Origin: Candidatus Methylomirabilis sp.
GTDB lineage: Bacteria > Oederibacteriota > PGYV01 > DYJU01
Assembly: GCA_020722985.1 (NCBI GenBank)
Contig: DYJU01000004.1
Coordinates: 1-58,213, forward strand
Direction of reading: 5' to 3'
DNA length: 58,213 bases
The translations under genes and the position numbers were made by a program. Positions 28,598-37,110 of this stretch are shown here, in pieces. The notes under the pieces are model-generated. The model was not told the DNA's origin. It saw nothing but the letters and a program-made list of their open reading frames with translations, and did no database searches. Within the stretch, counting starts at the first letter, position 1. Each line of letters begins with the position of its first letter.

Positions 28598-30709
28598 TTA
28601 TTCGTTTTTTCTTGCTTCTTCTTCCTTTTTAATTTCTTCTGCCTGTTTCTTAGCTTTATCATATTCGTTAAAAGGCAGGTATTCATAATGAGAAAATTCC
28701 ATTTCAAAATATCCTTTACCTTTTGTCATACTATTTAAAGCAGAAAGATAGGTGAGCATTTCACTCTGGGGAACGTGAGCATTTATTACTGTTAAATTAT
28801 CAGAAAATTTTTCCATGCCTAAAACTTTTCCACGCCTTGTGCTTATATCGCTCATTATATTTCCTATATCATTTTCTTCAACATAAACTTTAACTTTTGC
28901 AATCGGCTCCAATATAACAGGTTTTGCGGCTTCAATTGCAAGTTTTGTAGCGTGAAGCCCAGCGATTCTAAAAGATAAATCAGAAGAATCAACATCATGA
29001 TATGTGCCGTCATAGACATTAACTTTTAAATCAACAACAGGATAACCAGCAATAACACCTGAAAGGCATGCTTCTATTGCTCCTTTTTCAATTGCAGGTA
29101 TATAATTTTTAGGTATCGCACCGCCAAAGATTTCTTCTGTAAAAACAAAACCTTCATCTCTTTTTAAGGGTTCAATGCGTAAATATACTTCTCCGTATTG
29201 TCCGTGGCCGCCTGATTGTTTTTTATGTTTATAGTGGCCTTCGGCTTTTGAAGTTATGGTTTCTTTATATGAAACTCTGGGGACTCTTGTTTCAAAATTT
29301 AATTTATATCTGTGTTTTACCAGATCAAAAGCAATTCTTGCCTGAGTTTCTCCGGCGCAGGATACAACCACTTCTTTTGTAATATCATTATAAACATAAT
29401 TTATAGAAGGATCTTCTTTTATTATATTTTGAAAAACTTCTGAAAATTTATCCGCTGATTTTCTGTCGCTTGAATGCACAGCAACAAAATAAGATGGTTT
29501 TGGTGGTTTTAAAGGTTCATATACTATCGGGTTATCAATATCAGAAAGGGTTGTCCCGGTTTCAAAATTATCTTGCTTTGTAAAAACCATTATATCACCT
29601 GCTTTAAAAGTTTGAGTATCCCTTAAATTTTTGCCAACAGCGAGCCATAGGTGGGCAGGTTTTTCCTTTATATTTTTGGTTGAATTGAAAATTTCTTTTC
29701 CAAGAGTTAAAGTTCCTGAAATTATTTTACAATAAGATATCTTTCCAGCAAAGGGATCAATTCGTGTTTTAAAAATTATAGCACTCATTGGATCTGATGA
29801 ATTACATTTTCTTTTTATTTTTTGCTCAGGATTATTCGGAATATATCCTTCTTTTTCTTTAATAATTTCACAAGGTAAAGGGACATAATTAATAATTGTA
29901 TCAAGTAAATTTTTAATACCGAAAGTATTTAAGGCAGAACCGCATAAAACAGGAATTAATTTACCATCAAGCACGCTTGTCTTTAATCCAGTTTTGAACT
30001 CCTGCTCAGTGAGTTGTTCACCATTTAAATATTTTTCTGTGAGAGCATCATTTGATTCTGCAGAAACATCAAGTAATTTTTCTTTATATTTCAGTGCGAT
30101 GTTTTTTATATCGTTAGGCATTTCTGCTTCTTTTAAATTGTTTTTTTCAAAATAAAATGCTTTTAAATTTATTATATCCAATATACCTTTAAAATCTTTT
30201 CCTGCACCTATAGGGAGAAATAAAGGTAAAACAGTTTTTTTAAATTTCGCTGAGGCATCATCTAAAATTTTTTCAAAATTTATATTTTCTCCATCCATTT
30301 TGTTAATAAAAATGATTACAGGTATTTTATTTTCTTTTATAAGATTCCAGTTTCTTTCTGTGTCAATAGTTATTCCATCTTCTGCATTTATTGTAAAAAT
30401 TATTCCTTCAACAACTGAAGTTGCGCTTTTTATTTCAAAAACAAGGTCGGGGATTCCGGGAACATCTAAAATATTAATTTTATTATTCTGCCATTCAAGA
30501 TAAGCAAGTGAAATTTTTAGAGACATTTTTTTTGAAATTTCTTCCTCGTCAAAATCCATAACTGTATTGCCTTTTGTTATGTTTCCCATCTGTGAGATTT
30601 GGCTTGATAAAAAAAGTAAAGATTCGGCGAGTGTTGTTTTACCAACTCCCGGTGCGCCACATATAGCAATATTTCTGATTGAGCCAGTTTCAAATATTTT
30701 TTCTACCAT
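28598..30709 (-). CDS. Elongation factor G-like GTPase (EF-G paralogue)
   Basis: A 703-residue translational GTPase with EF-G domain order: GTPase, barrel (about 290-385), and C-terminal domains including 'HGQYGEVYLRIEPL' and 'GKVLGMEKF'. P-loop is GAPGVGKTT and the guanine-specifying motif is NKMD. The G3 motif reads DVPGIPD instead of DTPGHVD, so the catalytic histidine of true EF-G is absent. That places it among the secondary EF-G-like (FusA2-type) proteins of uncertain role rather than as the main translocase. It stands alone, outside any str operon. A strong AAAGGAGGTG site and an extended -10 (TGTTATAAT on the minus strand) sit upstream. Confidence 0.85.
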   Translation of the reverse strand: MVEKIFETGSIRNIAICGAPGVGKTTLAESLLFLSSQISQMGNITKGNTVMDFDEEEISKKMSLKISLAYLEWQNNKINILDVPGIPDLVFEIKSATSVVEGIIFTINAEDGITIDTERNWNLIKENKIPVIIFINKMDGENINFEKILDDASAKFKKTVLPLFLPIGAGKDFKGILDIINLKAFYFEKNNLKEAEMPNDIKNIALKYKEKLLDVSAESNDALTEKYLNGEQLTEQEFKTGLKTSVLDGKLIPVLCGSALNTFGIKNLLDTIINYVPLPCEIIKEKEGYIPNNPEQKIKRKCNSSDPMSAIIFKTRIDPFAGKISYCKIISGTLTLGKEIFNSTKNIKEKPAHLWLAVGKNLRDTQTFKAGDIMVFTKQDNFETGTTLSDIDNPIVYEPLKPPKPSYFVAVHSSDRKSADKFSEVFQNIIKEDPSINYVYNDITKEVVVSCAGETQARIAFDLVKHRYKLNFETRVPRVSYKETITSKAEGHYKHKKQSGGHGQYGEVYLRIEPLKRDEGFVFTEEIFGGAIPKNYIPAIEKGAIEACLSGVIAGYPVVDLKVNVYDGTYHDVDSSDLSFRIAGLHATKLAIEAAKPVILEPIAKVKVYVEENDIGNIMSDISTRRGKVLGMEKFSDNLTVINAHVPQSEMLTYLSALNSMTKGKGYFEMEFSHYEYLPFNEYDKAKKQAEEIKKEEEARKNE

Positions 30710-31164
30710 TTCAACACCTCCTTTAAAAATAAAATTTTAAAAATTATAACATATTTTATTAATAAATCTATTAAAAAAACACATTGTGTTGGGAATAAGG
30801 ATAGACCAAAAATAATAGTTTAGTTAGTATTAAAAAAATTACTTTTTTATTATTTTTTAAACAACCCCATAATAATTTTAATATTTTCCATAATATTTAT
30901 GGTGTTGTTATTTTAAAGGCAGGCGAACGATAACCTTTATATTTTATAATCATGTTAATTGAGATTAACAAGTCAATCCTGATTTAATACCTTCTCAACT
31001 TATCTTTTTCCAACTTTACAACTGCCAGATTTCTTCCTTATGACTCATATTACCCTTATTTCCCCTACTGTACTTGCCTTTCGGCTTTCTTTCAATGGAG
31101 CATTTTTAAGAGTTTTCTACCAATAACTGAACTTTTAATATATAAAAATATATTCAAGATAACC
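30710..31164. other. Non-coding gap: hairpin and worn MITE copy (E5)
   Basis: Near the left side lies the promoter of the EF-G paralogue. A 13-bp stem with one mismatch, AACAACCCCATAA (30860-30872) with TTATGGTGTTGTT (30897-30909), follows. On the minus strand, about 31135-30811 resembles the MITE family: a GCCGAAAGGCAAG block, GGAAATAAGGGTAATATGAG, and a CTAAACTATTATT end. It is clearly degraded and without intact terminal repeats. TTCAAG-ATAAC-CTTGAA (31153-31169) is a dyad overlapping the -35 of the next promoter. No gene is seen. Confidence 0.4.
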
Positions 31165-31193
31165 TTGAAAATATATAAAAATAGAGGTATAAT
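31165..31193 (+). promoter_or_regulatory. Sigma-70 promoter with overlapping dyad before the aromatic operon
   Basis: TTGAAA (31165-31170), a 17-base spacer and an exact TATAAT (31188-31193) form a near-consensus promoter. The dyad TTCAAG/CTTGAA (31153-31169) overlaps the -35 and could be an operator. The expected start site, about 31200, would leave out the ATG of the short leader frame at 31197. The two readings therefore compete unless another promoter lies further upstream. Confidence 0.5.
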
Positions 31194-31196
31194 AAA

Positions 31197-31259
31197 ATGA
31201 TTTTATTAATAAATAATTATAAGTTTTGGAATAATAAAATCATAATATTAAATTATTAA
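31197..31259 (+). CDS. Possible 20-residue aromatic leader peptide
   Basis: ATG at 31197 is preceded by GAGG (31184-31187) at a nine-base spacing and opens a 20-codon frame ending at TAA 31257-31259. Codons 8-11 are Tyr-Lys-Phe-Trp (31218-31229), and codon 20 is Tyr. All three aromatic amino acids thus appear directly upstream of an aromatic biosynthesis operon, as in classic attenuator leaders. Against it, a good promoter would start transcription at about 31200, and short AT-rich frames arise easily by chance. Confidence 0.35.
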   Translation: MILLINNYKFWNNKIIILNY

Positions 31260-31297
31260 ATAAACCCCAAAACTTATCAAATTATAAAATTTTGGAG
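31197..31297 (+). promoter_or_regulatory. Structured leader with mutually exclusive helices
   Basis: Three pairings compete. ATGATTTTATTA (31197-31208) pairs perfectly with TAATAAAATCAT (31232-31243). ATAATTATAAGTTTTGG (31213-31229) pairs with CCAAAACTTAT plus AATTAT (31267-31285) with a two-base bulge. CCAAAA (31267-31272) can also pair with TTTTGG (31290-31295), covering the hisC ribosome site GGAG (31294-31297). The 5' arm of the second helix is the Tyr-Lys-Phe-Trp codon stretch. No U-run follows, so translational control is more likely than transcription termination. The direction of control is not determined. Confidence 0.45.
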
Positions 31298-31302
31298 AAA
31301 GT

Positions 31303-32391
31303 ATGGAAAATTTTTCTAATATTGTAAAAAAAAGTATTTTGAATATTTCGCCTTATATTCCAGGAAAACCTATAGAAGAGGTTAAAAGAGAATATGGCAT
31401 AAAAGATATAATAAAACTTGCATCAAATGAAAATCCTTTAGGTCCTTCTAAACTCGCATTAGAAGGTATAAAGAAAAAATTAAAAGATTTAAATTTATAT
31501 CCTGAAAGTTCTGTTTATTATTTGCGGTCTGCACTTTCTGAACATCTCAAAGTAAAAGAAGATATGTTAATGTTTGGAAATGGTTCAAATGAACTGGAAC
31601 AGTTAATAGCAGAAATATTTGTGGAACCCGGAGATGAAGTTATGTTTTCATCACTTTCTTTTGTTGTGTATTCAATAGTAACCGATATAGTGGGTGGAAT
31701 TCCAATTCAGATCCCACATAAAAATTTTAGACATGATATAGAAAGATTTATTGAAAAATTATCGGGAAAAACAAAATTAGTTTTTCTTTGCAATCCGAAT
31801 AATCCGACAGGAACAATAATAACAAAAGAAGAATTTGAAAAATTTATGCAAAATGTTAGCGAAAAGACAATAGTGGTTTTAGATGAAGCATATTTTGAAT
31901 ATGTTTATGATAAAAATTATCCTGATGGAATTACGTATCTTTCAAAATATAAAAATTTAATTGTCCTTAGAACTTTTTCTAAAATATATGGACTTGCAGG
32001 TTTAAGAATAGGTTATGGTATAGCAGATTCTGAAATAGTAAATTTTATTGATCGTGTCAGACCACCTTTTAATGTCAATTCCCTTGCCCAGGTTGCTGCT
32101 TTATATGCGTTAAAGGATAATACGCATATAAAAAAAACAATAAAAATAAATAATACTGGAAAAAAATTTTTAGAAAAAGAATTTGAAAAATTAAAAATAG
32201 AATATGTAAAATCCCATACGAATTTTATTTTTGTTAAATTTAAATACGGCAGTAAATATGTTTTTGAAGAATTATTAAAAAAAGGCATCATCATAAGACC
32301 TTTTTTTGATAATTATGCCAGGATAACTATTGGCAAAATGGATGAAAATAAAAGATTGATAAAAGAACTAAAAAAAATTTTAGAAAAATAA
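31303..32391 (+). CDS. hisC: Histidinol-phosphate/aromatic aminotransferase, HisC-like
   Basis: A 362-residue PLP-dependent fold-type I aminotransferase. Visible motifs are [10 protein letters not shown] near the N-terminus, [18 protein letters not shown], the PLP lysine in [17 protein letters not shown] and the C-terminal [12 protein letters not shown]. HisC family enzymes often also transaminate phenylpyruvate or hydroxyphenylpyruvate. Placement at the head of a DAHP synthase-tyrA-aroA operon suggests it supplies tyrosine and phenylalanine here; that role is inference. It starts five bases after GGAG at the end of a structured leader. Confidence 0.85.
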   Translation: MENFSNIVKKSILNISPYIPGKPIEEVKREYGIKDIIKLASNENPLGPSKLALEGIKKKLKDLNLYPESSVYYLRSALSEHLKVKEDMLMFGNGSNELEQLIAEIFVEPGDEVMFSSLSFVVYSIVTDIVGGIPIQIPHKNFRHDIERFIEKLSGKTKLVFLCNPNNPTGTIITKEEFEKFMQNVSEKTIVVLDEAYFEYVYDKNYPDGITYLSKYKNLIVLRTFSKIYGLAGLRIGYGIADSEIVNFIDRVRPPFNVNSLAQVAALYALKDNTHIKKTIKINNTGKKFLEKEFEKLKIEYVKSHTNFIFVKFKYGSKYVFEELLKKGIIIRPFFDNYARITIGKMDENKRLIKELKKILEK

Positions 32392-32407
32392 AGCAAGGAG
32401 GAAAACA

Positions 32408-33421
32408 ATGATAATTGTATTAAAACCAAAGACTAAAAGCAAAGATTTAAAGCATCTTATTTCAAAAATCAAGGAATATAAACTTATTCCACATATTTCA
32501 AAAGGTAAAGAAAGAACAATAATTGGTGTTATAGGAGATGAAAGAGTTTTACAGACAGTATCTTTAGAAAGTTTTTCCTGTGTTGAAAAAGTTATGCAGA
32601 TTTTAAAACCATATAAATTAGCAAGTAAAGATTTTAAAAGCACACCAACACTTGTTAAAGTAGGAGATTATTTTATAGGAGGAAAACAGGTTATTTTAAT
32701 AGCAGGTCCATGTTCTGTGGAAGGTAGAGAAAAATTCTTAAAAGCCGCTAAAATGGTAAAAGAAGCAGGTGCGCATATACTGAGAGGTGGAGCATTTAAA
32801 CCAAGAACTTCGCCATACTCTTTTCAGGGATTAGGAGAAGAAGGATTAAAAATACTTGCAGAAGCAAGGGATATTTTTAATATGCCTGTTGTTACAGAAG
32901 TTTTAGATACAAGGCATGTTGAACTGGTAAATAGATATGCTGATATGTTTCAAATAGGTGCAAGAAATATGCAGAATTTTGAACTTTTAAAAGAGGTGGG
33001 CAAAACAAATAAACCAGTTCTTTTAAAAAGAGGACTTATGGCAACCGTAGAAGAATGGTTAATGTCAGCTGAATACATATTGTCAAATGGAAATATGAAT
33101 GTGGTTTTGTGTGAAAGGGGAATCAGAACATTTGAAAAGGCAACGAGAAATACACTGGATTTATCAACTGTTCCTTTGATAAAAGAACTTTCACATCTTC
33201 CTATAATTATTGATCCTTCGCACGGGACTGGAAAGAAAAAATTAATTCCAGCAATGGCAAGAGCGGCAGTTGCAGCAGGAGCAGATGGTTTAACTATAGA
33301 AGTGCATCCAAATCCTGCTGAAGCATTATCAGATGGTGATCAGTCGCTTTTGCCGTCAGAGTATTCTAAACTGGTAAAAGAAGTAGAAAAGATAGCAAAG
33401 GCAATAGACAGGAAAATATAA
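32408..33421 (+). CDS. aroF: 3-deoxy-7-phosphoheptulonate (DAHP) synthase, type I beta with regulatory domain
   Basis: The first enzyme of the shikimate pathway, joining phosphoenolpyruvate and erythrose 4-phosphate. The 337-residue protein has an N-terminal ferredoxin-like domain (about 1-68, starting [18 protein letters not shown]) as in the Thermotoga enzyme, where it mediates feedback inhibition by Tyr/Phe. The catalytic barrel carries [39 protein letters not shown] and [11 protein letters not shown]. It sits 16 bases after the aminotransferase with an AAGGAGG site. The symbol is used generically for this family. Confidence 0.93.
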   Translation: MIIVLKPKTKSKDLKHLISKIKEYKLIPHISKGKERTIIGVIGDERVLQTVSLESFSCVEKVMQILKPYKLASKDFKSTPTLVKVGDYFIGGKQVILIAGPCSVEGREKFLKAAKMVKEAGAHILRGGAFKPRTSPYSFQGLGEEGLKILAEARDIFNMPVVTEVLDTRHVELVNRYADMFQIGARNMQNFELLKEVGKTNKPVLLKRGLMATVEEWLMSAEYILSNGNMNVVLCERGIRTFEKATRNTLDLSTVPLIKELSHLPIIIDPSHGTGKKKLIPAMARAAVAAGADGLTIEVHPNPAEALSDGDQSLLPSEYSKLVKEVEKIAKAIDRKI

Positions 33422-33445
33422 CTTTTTTTTATTTAAGGATAAAAA

Positions 33446-34297
33446 ATGAAATTCAAATTTGATAAAGTAACAATTTTAGGAATGGGATTAATGGGTGGAA
33501 GTTTAGGAAAAACTTTACTTAAAGATAAAATTGCAAAACAGGTTATGGGCTGGGGAAGAAATATAAAAAAATTAAAAAAAGCAATATTAAAAAACGCAGC
33601 TACAAAAGTTACAACTGATATAAAAGAAGCGGTTAAAGATGCGGATATTGTTTTAATTTCGCTTCCAGTTTCATTAATTCCTGAATATTTTAAGAAAATA
33701 AATCCATATTTAAAAAGCGATTGTTTGGTTACCGATATAGGAAGCATCAAAGAAAAAATTGTAAGAGAAATAAAAAAAATTGATAAAAAGCATCTTTTCA
33801 TAGGTTCTCATCCAATGGTTGGTTCTGAAAAAAAAGGAATTGACAACATAATGGACAATTTATATAAAGACGGAGTATGTATTATTACGATGGATAATAA
33901 TACAGATAAAAATAAATTAAATTTTTTAAAATTATTCTGGAAAAAAATAGGAATGCGGTTAGTTATATTAAGTCCTTCAGATCATGATAAATATATGGCT
34001 GGCATAAGTCATTTTCCACATCTTTTAGTATATTTACTTATATTACTTCAAAAAGATAATATAGCAAAAAGAAAAATTATTATAGGTAAAGGTTTTTTAG
34101 ATACAACACGGATAGCAGCATCAGGTGAAGAAATATGGACAGATATTTTTATGGATAATAAAGAGAATGTGTTGAATGAAATAAAAAAATATATAAAAGA
34201 GTTAAACAGATTTAAATTATTATTAGAGAAAAATGAAAAAATTAAAATTAAAAAGATATTAAAAAAAGCAAAATTATTAAGGGAACAACTAAAATGA
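33446..34297 (+). CDS. tyrA: Prephenate/arogenate dehydrogenase
   Basis: A 283-residue NAD(P)-dependent dehydrogenase of tyrosine synthesis with no chorismate mutase or ACT domain attached. The dinucleotide-binding motif is ILGMGLMGGSLGKTL. The catalytic region contains IGSHPMVGSEKKGIDN with the conserved His. Later SPSDHDKYMAGISHFPHLLVY and the GFLDTTRIAASGEEIWTDI block are typical. Whether prephenate or arogenate is the substrate cannot be read here. It overlaps aroA by four bases. Confidence 0.92.
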   Translation: MKFKFDKVTILGMGLMGGSLGKTLLKDKIAKQVMGWGRNIKKLKKAILKNAATKVTTDIKEAVKDADIVLISLPVSLIPEYFKKINPYLKSDCLVTDIGSIKEKIVREIKKIDKKHLFIGSHPMVGSEKKGIDNIMDNLYKDGVCIITMDNNTDKNKLNFLKLFWKKIGMRLVILSPSDHDKYMAGISHFPHLLVYLLILLQKDNIAKRKIIIGKGFLDTTRIAASGEEIWTDIFMDNKENVLNEIKKYIKELNRFKLLLEKNEKIKIKKILKKAKLLREQLK

Positions 34298-35574
34298 AGA
34301 AGATACATATTTCATCTAAAGAAAATTGTGTAAAGAAAATAGAGGTTCAGGGAGATAAATCAATTTCTCACAGGGCAATCATAATAGGGAGTATTGCAGA
34401 TGGAATAACAAGGATAGAAAATTTTTTAGAAGCAGAAGATACTTTGAATACAGTTAATATATTCAGACAATTAGGAGTAAAAATTGTAAAAACAGGAAAA
34501 AATTATTATATATACGGAAATGGATTATATTCGTTAAGAGAACCAACCGAAACATTATATGTAGGTAATTCTGGAACAGCGATACGTTTGATTTTAGGAA
34601 TTTTAGCAGCACAGCCGTTTACCTCAACTATAACAGGAGACACACAGATTATAAAAAGACCAATGGCAAGGGTTATTGAGCCGCTTACAATGATGGGAGC
34701 AAAATTTGTGAGTAATAATGGTTATGCTCCCGTAAAAGTTCAGGGTAATAATTTAAACGGGATTACTTATAAAATGCCGGTTGCAAGCGCTCAGGTAAAA
34801 TCAAGTATTTTACTTGCTGCCTTATACGCCAGCAGTGTAACTGAAATAATTGAACCAATGAAATCAAGAGATCATACAGAAAGACTGTTAAAATATTTTG
34901 GGGCAAAAATTATTACAGGTAAGAAAAGCATTAAACTTTTTCCGGGAAGCAAACTTAAAGGGGAAAAAATTTTTATTCCTGGTGATATTTCTTCTGCAGC
35001 ATTTTTTATAATATCTGGGTTACTTATGAAAAAATCAAAAATTACCATAAAAAATGTCAATATAAATCCTACCCGAACTGGCATCATAGATATCGTAAAA
35101 AAAATGGGTGGAAAAATTAAAATAAAAAATAAAAAAAATATTAATAATGAACCTGTTGGAGATATTGAAGTTTCATCTTCAAAATTAAAAGGAACAGTTA
35201 TAAAAGGAGATATTATTCCACGCTTAATAGATGAGATACCAGTAATTTCAATTGCTGCGGCTTTTGCAAAAGGTAAAACAGTTATCAGTGATGCAAAGGA
35301 ATTAAGGGTAAAAGAAACAGATAGGATAAAAACAATGATAAAAAATTTCAAAAGGATAGGAATAAAGGTTGTAGAAAAAGAAGATGGAATGATAATTTGG
35401 GGTAATGATGGCACACCATTTAAATACGCAGATATAGATTCATTTTCCGATCATAGAATTGCAATGGCTTTTTCTGTGGCTGCTTTAGTTAGTGATAATG
35501 GTTTACTTATTAAGGATATTGAATGTGTTAATACTTCTTTTCCCGAATTTTTTAATATTATAAATAGTTTATAA
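34294..35574 (+). CDS. aroA: 5-enolpyruvylshikimate-3-phosphate synthase
   Basis: EPSP synthase transfers enolpyruvyl from PEP to shikimate 3-phosphate. The 426-residue protein shows the N-terminal QGDKSISHRAIIIGSIADG, the GNSGTAIRLILGILAAQPF loop, GDTQIIKRPM, and the C-terminal EIPVISIAAAFAKG and LRVKETDRIKTM signature, with SDHRIAMAFSVAAL near the end. It overlaps tyrA by four bases. It is followed after three bases by plsC, where many bacteria have cmk first. Confidence 0.96.
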   Translation: MKKIHISSKENCVKKIEVQGDKSISHRAIIIGSIADGITRIENFLEAEDTLNTVNIFRQLGVKIVKTGKNYYIYGNGLYSLREPTETLYVGNSGTAIRLILGILAAQPFTSTITGDTQIIKRPMARVIEPLTMMGAKFVSNNGYAPVKVQGNNLNGITYKMPVASAQVKSSILLAALYASSVTEIIEPMKSRDHTERLLKYFGAKIITGKKSIKLFPGSKLKGEKIFIPGDISSAAFFIISGLLMKKSKITIKNVNINPTRTGIIDIVKKMGGKIKIKNKKNINNEPVGDIEVSSSKLKGTVIKGDIIPRLIDEIPVISIAAAFAKGKTVISDAKELRVKETDRIKTMIKNFKRIGIKVVEKEDGMIIWGNDGTPFKYADIDSFSDHRIAMAFSVAALVSDNGLLIKDIECVNTSFPEFFNIINSL

Positions 35575-35577
35575 TAT

Positions 35578-36243
35578 ATGAAATTTTTTGAAAAAATAAT
35601 TGAATTTATAATTTACTGGACAGGAAAAATAAGTTTTTATGTTCTTTTTAAAGTTTTTTATAGATTAAAGGTAATAGACGCAGAAAATATTCCAGATAAA
35701 GGTGGAGTGATTATTGCTTCTAACCATGCAAGTTTTTTAGATCCGCCGCTTTTGGGAATTGCAGCATGGAAAAGGAGATGCGTTTTTATGGCAAGGCATA
35801 CTTTATTTAGAAATAAAATAGTTAGTTTTATCCTAAAAAAATGGGGCTCTTTTCCTATAAAACGTGGAACCATAGATAGAACTGCATTGGCTGAATTTGA
35901 AGATAAAGTAAAAGAAGGATATGCAGCTGTTTTTTTTCCAGAAGGAACAAGAACCGAAGATGGAGAAATAAAACAGGGCAAACCAGGTTCTGGCATGCTT
36001 ATATATAATTCAAAAGCAAAGGTTATTCCTGCTTATATTCATAATACTTATAAAGCATTTTCAAAAAAGATGAAATTGCCTAAAGTATTTGTGCCCGTTA
36101 CTGTTATTTTCGGTAAACCAATAGATTTTAATGATTATTTTAAGAAAGATGCAAAAAAAGAAACTTATGAAGAGATAACAAAAGTTTTAATGGATGAAAT
36201 AATAAAGATTAAAAGTAATTTTTTACAGGAATGGGAAAAGTGA
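35578..36243 (+). CDS. plsC: 1-acyl-sn-glycerol-3-phosphate acyltransferase, PlsC family
   Basis: A 221-residue membrane-associated acyltransferase making phosphatidic acid. Catalytic NHASFLD (HX4D) and the substrate-binding FPEGTRTEDGE are in the expected order, with an N-terminal hydrophobic stretch FYVLFKVFY. The gene occupies its usual place between aroA(-cmk) and ispH in a widely conserved cluster. Cytidylate kinase is absent from this cluster. Confidence 0.88.
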   Translation: MKFFEKIIEFIIYWTGKISFYVLFKVFYRLKVIDAENIPDKGGVIIASNHASFLDPPLLGIAAWKRRCVFMARHTLFRNKIVSFILKKWGSFPIKRGTIDRTALAEFEDKVKEGYAAVFFPEGTRTEDGEIKQGKPGSGMLIYNSKAKVIPAYIHNTYKAFSKKMKLPKVFVPVTVIFGKPIDFNDYFKKDAKKETYEEITKVLMDEIIKIKSNFLQEWEK

Positions 36244-37109
36244 AAATAATAGTTGCACAAAATGCAGGTTTTTGTTTTGGTGTAAAAAGAGCAATAGAGA
36301 TTGCTTTTGAAAATGTTAATAGTAAAAAAGGTAAAAAGATAAAAATGTTACGTGAAATAATTCATAACGCCATAGAAGTAAAAAAAATTAAAGATGCAGG
36401 CGTTAAATGTGTAAATAAAATTGATGATGTAAAACCTGGTGATTCTGTAATTGTGAGTGCGCATGGTATAACTTTAAATGAAGAAAAAATTTTAAGAGGA
36501 AAAAATGCAAGGATAATTGATACAATTTGTCCTTATGTAAAAAGAATACATAATATCGTAAAAGTTTTAAATCTTGAAAATTATCAGGTTGTAGTAATTG
36601 GAGATAAAGAACATTATGAAGTAAAAGGAATAACAGGACATTCGGGACAGAATACCATAATTATAAGTTCTAAAGAAGATTTAAAGAATGTTAAATTTGA
36701 TAAAAAAATAGGAATTGTTTCGCAAACAACCCAAAATATTGAATTATTTAAAGAACTTGTAAATTATATACTGGATGCTGCTTTAAAACAGGGTATATCA
36801 GAAGTTAAAATTTTTAACACAATCTGTGATGCGACGTATAAAAGGCAGGAAGAAACAAAAAGTATTGCAAAACAGGTAGATATTATGATAATAATAGGAG
36901 GTAAAAATAGTGCAAATACCAAACGATTATATGATATATGCAAAGAGATTTTAAATGATGTTTATTTTATAGAATCTGAAAAAGAACTAAAAAAGACCTG
37001 GTTTAAAAATAAAAACATAGTTGGAGTAAGCGCTGGCGCTTCAACATCAGAATACTCTATTAAAAATGTTGTAAAAAAAATTAAATCATATGATGGAGAA
37101 AAACAATAA
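36240..37109 (+). CDS. ispH: 4-hydroxy-3-methylbut-2-enyl diphosphate reductase
   Basis: IspH is the last enzyme of the MEP isoprenoid pathway, an iron-sulfur reductase making IPP and DMAPP. The three cluster cysteines are in NAGFCFGVKRAIE, DTICPYVKRIH and NTICDATYKRQEE. Other family motifs are HGIT and GGKNSANTKRLYDIC. An ATG at 36231 is in frame, but GTG at 36240 gives the usual start VKIIVAQNAGFCFG. That start has AGGA nine bases upstream and makes a GTGA overlap with the plsC stop. IspD and IspF lie 7 kb downstream. Confidence 0.94.
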   Translation: MKIIVAQNAGFCFGVKRAIEIAFENVNSKKGKKIKMLREIIHNAIEVKKIKDAGVKCVNKIDDVKPGDSVIVSAHGITLNEEKILRGKNARIIDTICPYVKRIHNIVKVLNLENYQVVVIGDKEHYEVKGITGHSGQNTIIISSKEDLKNVKFDKKIGIVSQTTQNIELFKELVNYILDAALKQGISEVKIFNTICDATYKRQEETKSIAKQVDIMIIIGGKNSANTKRLYDICKEILNDVYFIESEKELKKTWFKNKNIVGVSAGASTSEYSIKNVVKKIKSYDGEKQ

Positions 37110-37110
37110 T

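Noticed and set aside
31165..31302. T-box riboswitch before hisC
   Set aside because: No TGG-type T-box sequence, no specifier-loop layout and no terminator with a U-run are visible.
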